This document shows, piece after piece, positions 17,101-23,506 of a stretch of 35,236 nucleotides of DNA. A program made the position numbers and the translations under genes. Below the pieces are notes generated by a model. The model was not told where the DNA came from. It did not search any database and saw only the letters and a list, made by a program, of their open reading frames with translations. Position 1 is the stretch's first letter. Every line of letters begins with the position of its first letter. Location: NCBI GenBank assembly GCA_031254575.1, contig JAIRUE010000053.1, positions 1-35,236 of the forward strand, read 5' to 3'. The DNA comes from Oscillospiraceae bacterium. GTDB lineage: Bacteria; Bacillota; Clostridia; Oscillospirales; UBA929.

Positions 17101-17112
17101 GAACAGGTGTTT
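17101..17112 (+). promoter_or_regulatory. LexA box (SOS operator) upstream of lexA
   Basis: GAACAGGTGTTT fits the clostridial LexA operator GAAC-N4-GTTT (seen in the sequence; consensus from known clostridial SOS boxes). It overlaps the -35 element of the lexA promoter by two bases, as expected for autorepression. Confidence 0.8.
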
Positions 17113-17138
17113 GCAATTCGCCGGCGATATGATATAGT
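17111..17138 (+). promoter_or_regulatory. lexA promoter
   Basis: TTGCAA (17111-17116), a 16-base spacer and TATAGT (17133-17138). The LexA box abuts and overlaps the -35 hexamer. Confidence 0.7.
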
Positions 17139-17234
17139 GACAGGGAGCGCGGCAAAGCGCAATCCGGCCGCGTCCCGCGCGCCTGACAAGGCGTGAGGCG
17201 TACCCGGAAAAATTACCGCAGGGGGTGAACCGCC

Positions 17235-17828
17235 ATGAAAAAAACGTCCGTCAAGCAACAGAGGATACTGGATTTTGTGGAGCAATTCACACGGGAACAC
17301 AAATACCCGCCCAGCGTGCGCGAGATCGGGGCCGCGGTCGGGCTGCGCAGCCCTTCAACCGTTCACGCGCACATCAAAGCCCTGACCGAAAAGGGCTTTT
17401 TGCAAAAAGACGACCGCAAGACACGGGCGCTGAGCATTCCGGGCCGCGACCTCACCGCGAGCGGCGTCCCGATCCTCGGCAGAGTCACCGCCGGAATGCC
17501 CATCCTCGCCTTTGAGGACGACCGCGGCGTGCTGGCATATCAGCCGCCGGGCGGCGGCGACTATTTCGCGCTGGAGGTGCGCGGCGACTCGATGGCCGGC
17601 ATCGGCATTCTTGACGGGGATTATGTCGTCGTCCGCAAACAGCCCACCGCCCGTAACGGGCAGGTCGTCGTCGCGCTGCTGGAGGACGAGGCCACCGTCA
17701 AGCGTCTCAGCCGGGACAACGGCGAGATATGGCTGCTGCCCGAAAACCCCGCTTATGACCCCATCGCCGCCGATAACTGCGATATTTTAGGCGTCGTCGC
17801 GTCGGTTGTAAGGGAAGCGGTCCGCTAA
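17235..17828 (+). CDS. lexA: LexA repressor
   Basis: SOS-response repressor and self-cleaving serine peptidase, 197 aa. The N-terminal winged helix (about residues 1-65) includes SVREIGAAVGLRSPSTVHAHIKAL. The cleavage bond is Ala86-Gly87 (TAGMP); the catalytic pair is Ser119 (RGDSMAG) and Lys156 (EATVKRL). All features for RecA-stimulated autocleavage are present. Start ATG at 17235 with an AGGGGGTG SD. The operator and promoter lie at 17101-17138, so the gene is autoregulated. The other SOS gene in the window, recA, has no matching operator nearby. The convergent dehydrogenase gene ends 60 bases downstream, with no obvious terminator between. Confidence 0.97.
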   Translation: MKKTSVKQQRILDFVEQFTREHKYPPSVREIGAAVGLRSPSTVHAHIKALTEKGFLQKDDRKTRALSIPGRDLTASGVPILGRVTAGMPILAFEDDRGVLAYQPPGGGDYFALEVRGDSMAGIGILDGDYVVVRKQPTARNGQVVVALLEDEATVKRLSRDNGEIWLLPENPAYDPIAADNCDILGVVASVVREAVR

Positions 17829-17888
17829 ACCCAAACACCGGCTGGACGCCCGCAAATGCACACATAAAGGGGACGCCCGCGCGCGCTG

Positions 17889-19142
17889 TCACAGAGACAG
17901 GGGTTGCCCGTTTTCCAGCAAATACCGTTCACATTCCGGCGTCCACAGCCCGTTTTTTGTGCGTTCGGCCAACTGTGCGAACAGCGGATCGGCCGCGCCC
18001 AGTTCCGCAAAGTCCGCGATCGCGGTCAGCGGCATCGACAGATGCGTGTACATCAGCTTTTTACCTCCGGGAATACCGGGCAGATTGAGCGTCGTTTCAA
18101 TGACGGCGTCCAGGCCGCCGATATGCGTCACCATCACGGACGGGTCGATTGCCCCCTGGGAAACCATTTCGAGCGATCGCCGCATATCGTCGGCGTTGCC
18201 CCCGCTGTTGCAGGCCACATGATGGGCGTTGTAGTGCAATCCGTAAAAATTCATCCGCGCCGAAAAATCCGGATCCGGCGGCCCCGCGAAGAAGTTCAGG
18301 CAGCCGTCGCGGGCGAGGACGGCTCCCCCCTGCTCGCAGAGGGACGCGACCGGGGCATAGATAAATACGTCGTCAAATCCCGTACCGCCGGACAGTTCGG
18401 TCAGTTCCCCGGTGTCCGGCGCGTTGCGGTAGACCAGTTCCACCCCGCAGGATTTCGCGTGTCCGGGCGTATACAGAGCGGCGGCGCGGTCAAGGCGCGC
18501 CCCGTCGATGTCGGTCACGGCCAGCAGCGACGGGCGGCGGTCACCGTGCAGCGCGTAATCGATCGCGCCCAGCCCCATCGGACCCGCGCCCGCCAGCAGC
18601 GCCATTTTGCCGCCCGGCTTGATGCCCATCTCATGGAGATAGCTGCCCGCCCGGGTATGGTACATGCAGCGAAAGCCTCCGATAACGCAACTCACCGGCT
18701 CGGCCAGCGAGCCTTGATAATACGCCGCCCCGTCATAGGGCAGCAGGCACCCGCGCTCCATAAAAATACCCGGGATGATAATATAGGTCGCCGCGCCGCC
18801 GATATAGGAAAAACTATATCCCGGCGCGGCGTATATATTGGCCGGGTCGTTGACGGCGGGCTGGATGGCGAAGCGGTCGCCGGGCGAAAACGCCCCGCGC
18901 CACTTTCCGCCCGTCTCAAGAATACGTCCGCAGAACTCATGGCCGATGATGACGGGGTTTCGCGCCGGATCATCCGGCACGCGCTTATGCGCCGCGCCCT
19001 GTTCCGCCGCTTTATAGGTGGACATGCACACGCTGTCGGAAATAACTTCCGCCAGTATCTCATCGTCCCCGACCGGCGGCAGCTCAAAAGTTTCCAGCCG
19101 CAGGTCGCGTTTGCCGTACAGGCGCACGGCCGTCGTTACCAT
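17889..19142 (-). CDS. zinc-type medium-chain dehydrogenase, sorbose-1-phosphate reductase-like
   Basis: 417-aa alcohol dehydrogenase-family enzyme. The GroES-like catalytic domain has the cysteine ligand in SDSVCMSTYKAAEQG (about residue 39) and GHEFCG (about 68-73). The four-cysteine structural zinc loop seems to be absent. The Rossmann domain has the LLAGAGPMGLGAIDYAL dinucleotide motif near 185. The SDSVCMSTYKA and HKRVP pattern recalls L-sorbose-1-phosphate reductase (SorE) type proteins, but the substrate is not proven and no PTS or sugar operon adjoins. It starts 25 bases after the epimerase-like gene and is presumably in its operon. Confidence 0.82.
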   Translation of the reverse strand: MVTTAVRLYGKRDLRLETFELPPVGDDEILAEVISDSVCMSTYKAAEQGAAHKRVPDDPARNPVIIGHEFCGRILETGGKWRGAFSPGDRFAIQPAVNDPANIYAAPGYSFSYIGGAATYIIIPGIFMERGCLLPYDGAAYYQGSLAEPVSCVIGGFRCMYHTRAGSYLHEMGIKPGGKMALLAGAGPMGLGAIDYALHGDRRPSLLAVTDIDGARLDRAAALYTPGHAKSCGVELVYRNAPDTGELTELSGGTGFDDVFIYAPVASLCEQGGAVLARDGCLNFFAGPPDPDFSARMNFYGLHYNAHHVACNSGGNADDMRRSLEMVSQGAIDPSVMVTHIGGLDAVIETTLNLPGIPGGKKLMYTHLSMPLTAIADFAELGAADPLFAQLAERTKNGLWTPECERYLLENGQPLSL

Positions 19143-19167
19143 ATCCCGTATCTCTCCCCGCCTCGGT

Positions 19168-20145
19168 CTAATCGGAAAACTCGTGCGTCACGCTGTGCAG
19201 GGTTTCCCCCGCAAGTTCCCGGCGCGCGCGGTCAAGGTTCCACCGCATATGTTCGCGCAGTTCGCCGGTGGCGTCGAACGACAGCCCGAACACGCTCTCC
19301 ATCTTATCCACTTTGTAGCGGAAGGGCTTCCAGTCGTCCGGCTGCAGAATCACTTTGGAGGCGGACCCCGGCGTCATATCCAGCGCCATACGCGCGATCT
19401 CGCCCCACGTTGTATAGACGCGTCCGAGCGCGAAGAAGATCTCCTCGTTCAGATCGCTCTCCGCGAGTTTCCGGTAAAGCTGGGCGATCTGCCCCGACGA
19501 GATGAACTGCGTGCCGTCGCTTTGGGAAAAGGTCATGTCGCGGTTTTGCAGGACGGCCCGCGCGATATTGATAAAGCGCTTGTCGGACTGCGACGCGCCG
19601 CCCTCGAAGGCGGGATTGGAAAAGGTATAGCCGGGACGGATAATGTTACGCCGCATTTTGACCGGCTCGGCGCGCCCGCCCTGCCGGGCGTAATACTGGC
19701 GGAACGACAGCAAATACAATTCGGTCGCGGCTTTCGTCGCGCCGTAGAGATCGTCGGGCCTGCGGAACGTCTCCTCGTCCGTGTCGCCCCGCATAGGACC
19801 CGCGGCGGCGGTGGAACTGGTGTAGATAAACTGCCCTACCCCCGCCTTTTCGGCGGCCTCCATCAAAAAGACCGAGGCGCGGGTGTCGTTTTCGAGCATG
19901 GACAGCGGCTCGTTCCCCCAGCCTAAAGCGATGTGGATGACCGTCCCGCATCCCTTGAGCGCGGCTTCCATCGCCTTATAGTCCGACAGGTTCCCCCGCA
20001 CTTCCGTAACGCCGGGGAGCGCGCCGATCCCGGGCACCCGTCCCGGTGTCCGCGTATAGACGAGAAGCTCGTGACCCGCCTCCGAGAGGGCTTTGGTAAC
20101 GTATTGGCCGATGTTTCCGGTTCCGCCGGTGATGAAAATTTTCAC
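19168..20145 (-). CDS. NAD(P)-dependent epimerase/dehydratase-like (extended SDR)
   Basis: 325-aa short-chain dehydrogenase-family protein. The N-terminal FITGGTGNIGQYVTKAL carries the Rossmann GxxGxxG motif; catalytic residues are seen as SSTAAAG and YGATKAA (YxxxK). These are nucleotide-sugar epimerase-like features, with a C-terminal substrate domain from about residue 200. GTG start at 20145; an upstream ATG at 20196 has no SD. The substrate is unknown. It probably forms an operon with the dehydrogenase, with which it may share a sugar or polyol pathway (inference). A weak promoter and the DnaA-box array lie just upstream. Confidence 0.82.
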   Translation of the reverse strand: MKIFITGGTGNIGQYVTKALSEAGHELLVYTRTPGRVPGIGALPGVTEVRGNLSDYKAMEAALKGCGTVIHIALGWGNEPLSMLENDTRASVFLMEAAEKAGVGQFIYTSSTAAAGPMRGDTDEETFRRPDDLYGATKAATELYLLSFRQYYARQGGRAEPVKMRRNIIRPGYTFSNPAFEGGASQSDKRFINIARAVLQNRDMTFSQSDGTQFISSGQIAQLYRKLAESDLNEEIFFALGRVYTTWGEIARMALDMTPGSASKVILQPDDWKPFRYKVDKMESVFGLSFDATGELREHMRWNLDRARRELAGETLHSVTHEFSD

Positions 20146-20177
20146 AGCGCCGCCGCCTTTCGCAAGTTGTTTTTGTT

Positions 20178-20207
20178 TGCATAAGTCAAAGAACATCCGT
20201 CTGTAAA
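20178..20207 (-). promoter_or_regulatory. possible promoter for the epimerase gene
   Basis: On the minus strand, TTTACA (20207-20202), an 18-base spacer and TATGCA (20183-20178), about 33 bases from the GTG start. The match is only moderate. Confidence 0.4.
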
Positions 20208-20212
20208 CAGAC
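20199..20212. promoter_or_regulatory. 14-bp palindrome over the -35 of the epimerase promoter
   Basis: GTCTGT (20199-20204) and ACAGAC (20207-20212), separated by AA, cover the candidate -35 element and touch the DnaA-box array. It looks like a repressor or activator half-site pair. Confidence 0.45.
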
Positions 20213-20214
20213 AG

Positions 20215-20244
20215 TTATGCACATTGTCCACAGGGTTATCCACA
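20215..20244 (+). promoter_or_regulatory. tandem DnaA-box array
   Basis: Three sequences in one orientation: TTATGCACA (20215-20223) and TTATCCACA (20236-20244) fit the TTATNCACA consensus exactly, and TTGTCCACA (20224-20232) is the form common in high-GC bacteria. A further TTATCCGCA (one mismatch) is at 20290-20298. The array sits between tsaD and the epimerase gene, upstream of the epimerase promoter. It could be a DnaA-regulated promoter or a DnaA-titration site; it is not next to dnaA in this window. Confidence 0.6.
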
Positions 20245-20289
20245 CTCCGGACTTGCTGGGACGGCGCGGGTTGCCGTGTTATCCCCGCT

Positions 20290-21354
20290 TTATCCGCAGC
20301 CTCGGAACGGAGATAGGGGCGGAATGGTTTTCGCTTGTATTTGACATAACGCCTTTTCCACGCCGTAAGTTGCGTACGCGTTCTGCGAAAGGGGGGCGCG
20401 GACGCCCGCCAAAGCCTCGTAATACGCCTGGCTCCCAATCATTGCGGCGTTGTCGCCGCAGAGGTATACAGGCGGTATATGGATACGGCTTCCTAACCTG
20501 ACGCGCAGCTCCGCGCAGAGTTTCCGGTTGGCCGCGACCCCCCCGGCCAGCACAACCGTATGATAAGCCAGCGCGTCCGCCGCCGCGACGATACGGCTCA
20601 CAAGCACGTCAACGACGGCTTTTTGGTAGCTCGCCGCCACCGAAGGCAGGTCGAGCGCGTCCGTCCAGCCGTCTCCGTAAAGCTGTTTGGCGTTGTGGAC
20701 AAGGTTGCGCAGCGCGGTCTTGACGCCGGAAAAGCTCATGTCAAACGGCGCGTCCTGTATGGCGGCTCTCGGAAAAGCGTATTTTGTGTCGTCGCCCGTC
20801 TCCGCGAGCCGCGAGAGGGCCGCGCCGCCGGGGTATCCCAGCCCGAGCAGGCGGGCGGCCTTGTCAAAGGCCTCGCCCGCCGCGTCGTCCCGCGTCCCGC
20901 CTGCGACGCGGTATTCGGTATAACCCAAAACCTCTATCAGTAACGTGTTCCCGCCCGAGACGACGGCCGCGAAAAACGGGGGCTCCAATTCCGGCTCGGC
21001 CAGATACGCCGCCGCGATATGTCCCCGGATGTGATGGACCGGGATCAGCGGCAGACCCAGCGCCATCGCGTACCCTTTGGCGAAATTCAGCCCCACCAGC
21101 AGCGCGCCGATCAGGCCCGGCGCGGCGGTCGCCGCCACGGCGTCAACACCGCCCTCCATGCCCGACAGCGCCTTGGCGGTCAGCGGCGCGAGCGCCTCCA
21201 GATGGCTGCGCGACGCGATTTCAGGCACCACGCCGCCATACAGCGCGTGCAGATCTGTCTGAGACAGCACCTCGCTCGCGAGGATCTCGCGCCCGTCCCG
21301 CACGACGGCGACCGCCGTTTCGTCGCAGGACGTCTCAAAGGCCAGGATGTTCAT
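20290..21354 (-). CDS. tsaD: tRNA N6-adenosine threonylcarbamoyltransferase
   Basis: Transfers the threonylcarbamoyl group to A37 of tRNAs that read ANN codons, with partners TsaB and TsaE. 354 aa. ASKHA/Kae1 fold with the N-terminal LAFETSCDETAVAVV motif and the metal-binding HxxxH at H108 and H112 (HHIRGH). YGGVVPEIASRSH and VLAGGVAANRKL are also family-typical. rimI lies upstream, its usual partner, but the serpin gene is interposed and tsaB and tsaE are not in the window. The serpin gene ends 24 bases before its start. The TTATCCGCA DnaA-like motif overlaps its stop codon. Confidence 0.96.
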   Translation of the reverse strand: MNILAFETSCDETAVAVVRDGREILASEVLSQTDLHALYGGVVPEIASRSHLEALAPLTAKALSGMEGGVDAVAATAAPGLIGALLVGLNFAKGYAMALGLPLIPVHHIRGHIAAAYLAEPELEPPFFAAVVSGGNTLLIEVLGYTEYRVAGGTRDDAAGEAFDKAARLLGLGYPGGAALSRLAETGDDTKYAFPRAAIQDAPFDMSFSGVKTALRNLVHNAKQLYGDGWTDALDLPSVAASYQKAVVDVLVSRIVAAADALAYHTVVLAGGVAANRKLCAELRVRLGSRIHIPPVYLCGDNAAMIGSQAYYEALAGVRAPLSQNAYATYGVEKALCQIQAKTIPPLSPFRGCG

Positions 21355-21378
21355 TCAGTAACCGTTCCTTGTTGTTGT

Positions 21379-22629
21379 TCAGACCGTGATGACCGCTCCT
21401 AAAAATAGGGGGAGGTTTGTGGCGTTGTCGATGATCGCGCACACAAACGGCCTGTCGAGCCGCACCGTCTTTGGCTCCATGGGCGCCCCGGCGCCGGCCA
21501 TAGCGACCATCGTGGCCGCGCCGGCTTTGGTGCCCAGCTCATCCACAGAAATAAACGTCTTATGCAAGACCTGGCTGATGTAGAGCCCGCCCGGATAATC
21601 CGCCATTTTACTGAAATCGGCTTTTTCCGCGGCAAAGGCGTCGGGAATACCGAGGGCTTTCAGCGTATCGTTCATCTCCAGGGAGCAATCGTATTGGAAC
21701 TTGGGCATGGAAGCGTATACAAGCGTCTCCTGCGCGTTCCCGATAATGTCCAAAAATGCGCCGCCGGTCAGGGACTGAATGTAGTCCTCAACGGAAACGC
21801 CCTCGTTGGGCAGCAGCGCGGCAAAGCTGTAAGCGCCGCCAACGTACGGCTTGATAAAGCCTGCCGCCAATTCGTCTTCGAGGTATAGATACTCGTTTGA
21901 GTGCATGAAATCGACATTGCTTACCTTTCCGCCGTTGCCGGTGAACCCGTCTTTCCGCACGTTTTCTTTATAATACACGCTCTGCCACTCGGCGTCAAAC
22001 AAAACGGTATTGATAAGGTACAGCATATCCGCCTTATCGATGTCCCTGAGTATCTCGGTTATCAACCCGCCGGTGTTGTCTTTGACCCAGCCGTTGATCT
22101 CCTTTACCGTCCCCGCGTCAAAAGCGGATTTATAGGCCGCCGCGCCGTAATAGTCGGCGTTTTTTTGCAGGAAATCCGGCTTGACCCGCAACTCGCTTGT
22201 GTCGCGGAACCATACCGCATTGGCGAGGCTCAGTTTTGATTTATCCCCGCTGGGCAGTTTCCCCGCGTAGCCGAGCAGGTATTCGTTCAGCGCGGCAAGC
22301 GGGATGCCGCCGCCCAGCAGGGTCTCCATCTGCGCCAGCGTTTCGCCGTCCGCGCCGTTGGCGGTCATGGCCAGGGCCAGCGTCACCGACAGCGGCGAGA
22401 CGAGGATGTTTTGCTGCCGGGTCATCATTTCGGATACGCTTTGCTTGAAAAGCGCCACCGAGAAATCCGCCATGCTTCCGATAAACGCATCGTCAGCCGG
22501 CCGGCTGCTTGCGGATTTTGGAGATATGCCGTCCATCAGGCCGGCCGCCTTCGCGGTCGCGCAGCCTGCCGCGCCCATAAGGATCACCGCCGCCAGGAAC
22601 AGCGCGCCGTATTTTTTTGTGTTTTTCAT
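21379..22629 (-). CDS. secreted serpin (serine protease inhibitor)
   Basis: 416-aa serpin with an N-terminal signal peptide ending in a lipobox-like AAGC (about residues 20-23), so probably a surface lipoprotein. The serpin core shows NILVSPLSVTLALAMTANGADGET, LYLINTVLFDAEW, PYVGGAYSFAALLP, and the C-terminal RPFVCAIIDNATNLPLFLGAV. The reactive-centre hinge is ELGTKAGAATMVAMAG, with small residues as in inhibitory serpins, followed by GAGAPMEP. Aligned by eye with alpha-1-antitrypsin, the bait residue P1 falls in the Ala/Gly/Pro/Met stretch, suggesting elastase- or subtilisin-like targets (inference). The strong AAAGGAGG SD is inside the rimI end; the genes overlap by 4 bases (ATGA). Its lodging between rimI and tsaD is unusual. 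Confidence 0.9.
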   Translation of the reverse strand: MKNTKKYGALFLAAVILMGAAGCATAKAAGLMDGISPKSASSRPADDAFIGSMADFSVALFKQSVSEMMTRQQNILVSPLSVTLALAMTANGADGETLAQMETLLGGGIPLAALNEYLLGYAGKLPSGDKSKLSLANAVWFRDTSELRVKPDFLQKNADYYGAAAYKSAFDAGTVKEINGWVKDNTGGLITEILRDIDKADMLYLINTVLFDAEWQSVYYKENVRKDGFTGNGGKVSNVDFMHSNEYLYLEDELAAGFIKPYVGGAYSFAALLPNEGVSVEDYIQSLTGGAFLDIIGNAQETLVYASMPKFQYDCSLEMNDTLKALGIPDAFAAEKADFSKMADYPGGLYISQVLHKTFISVDELGTKAGAATMVAMAGAGAPMEPKTVRLDRPFVCAIIDNATNLPLFLGAVITV

Positions 22630-23111
22630 CTGTTATCATCCTCCTTTACCCCCTTAGACGAAGAATAAAGGAAATCGTTCCGCCATATCGTCATCAAAAT
22701 CGCGTCTTCCTTCGGCGCGTCATAATACCCCCTGCGCCGCCCCGCCTCGGTAAACCCGTGCTTTTCATACAGCGCCCTGGCCGCCGCATTGCCCTCGCGC
22801 ACCTCCAGCGTCACAAAGCGCAGCCCATATTCCCCTGCGGCTTCCAGCAGCAGCCGCAGCAGCGTACCGGCAATACCCCGGCGGCGCGATTCCGGCGCGG
22901 ACGCGACGTTTGTGATATATCCCTCGTCCGCCACGATCTGTATCCCCGCGTAGCCTGCCAGCTTCCCGTATTCAAACGCGCCGATATACCGGGCGATCGG
23001 GTTACGCAGCTCCGCTTTGACCGACGCGAGGCTCCACGGCAGCGAAAAACACCGTTTTTCCAGCTCCGCCATTTCGGCGGCGTCGAAAGGGGACAGAGGC
23101 CGTATCGTCAT
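22626..23111 (-). CDS. rimI: ribosomal protein S18 alanine N-acetyltransferase
   Basis: 161-aa GNAT-family acetyltransferase. The acetyl-CoA-binding segment has ESRRRGIAGTLLRLLL (R/Q-x-x-G-x-A pattern, about residues 73-88) and the C-terminal AARALYEKHGFTEAGRRRGYY is characteristic of RimI. It acetylates the N-terminal alanine of ribosomal protein S18 in E. coli; in Firmicutes the gene is conserved next to tsaB/tsaD. It overlaps the upstream phosphatase gene by 4 bases and the serpin gene by 4 bases. The tail after the GNAT fold (FLYSSSKGVKEDDNR) is poorly conserved in appearance, and its coding DNA contains the SD of the serpin gene. Confidence 0.9.
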   Translation of the reverse strand: MTIRPLSPFDAAEMAELEKRCFSLPWSLASVKAELRNPIARYIGAFEYGKLAGYAGIQIVADEGYITNVASAPESRRRGIAGTLLRLLLEAAGEYGLRFVTLEVREGNAAARALYEKHGFTEAGRRRGYYDAPKEDAILMTIWRNDFLYSSSKGVKEDDNR

Positions 23112-23506
23112 AATTGCGCGATGTCCTCTTTCAAACGCTCCGCGCAGGCCCGGTAATCGGAGAGCGTCCCGCCCAGCGGGTCGGGCACGTCGCCGCCCGG
23201 CAGCGTCCTCACTTTATCGGCGCAGGCGGGGAATACGGTGCGCAGCATGGCCACGTGCGCCGCCGTCAATCCATACACGGCGTCCGCCCAAACCATGTCC
23301 TCCTCCCGTACCATACGGGCCTTGTGTTCAGTCAGATCACAGCCGCGCCCCCGCGCCGCCTCGATCGAGAAAGACGCCGCGTCCGCCCCCTCATAGGCCG
23401 CCAGCCCCCCCGAACGCGCCTCCCAGTCCGGTTTCAGCGCGCGGCATAAAACCTCGGCCAGCGGGCTCCGGCAGGTGTTGCCGGTACAGACGAACAAAAC
23501 CCTCAT
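23108..23506 (-). CDS. low-molecular-weight protein phosphatase
   Basis: 132-aa LMW-PTP-fold protein. The P-loop CTGNTCRS (C7 to S14, C-x5-R) is near the N-terminus and the general-acid aspartate lies in DVPDPLGG (about residue 103). YwlE-type enzymes of Firmicutes remove phosphate from arginine or tyrosine; which one this is cannot be told from sequence alone, but the threonine after the P-loop cysteine (CTGNT) is the form associated with arginine phosphatases. The start ATG at 23506 gives a normal N-terminus; the longer open frame upstream overlaps polA. It overlaps polA and rimI by 4 bases each (ATGA). Confidence 0.88.
   Translation of the reverse strand: MRVLFVCTGNTCRSPLAEVLCRALKPDWEARSGGLAAYEGADAASFSIEAARGRGCDLTEHKARMVREEDMVWADAVYGLTAAHVAMLRTVFPACADKVRTLPGGDVPDPLGGTLSDYRACAERLKEDIAQL

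Noticed and set aside
17904..19505. 533-codon open frame on the plus strand over the dehydrogenase gene
   Set aside because: High-GC shadow of the minus-strand gene; the translation is basic and repetitive with no family motif, while the minus frame has clear ADH and SDR motifs.
20191..20202. GAACATCCGTCT as a LexA box upstream of the epimerase gene
   Set aside because: One mismatch in the conserved GTTT half, so not supported as an operator.
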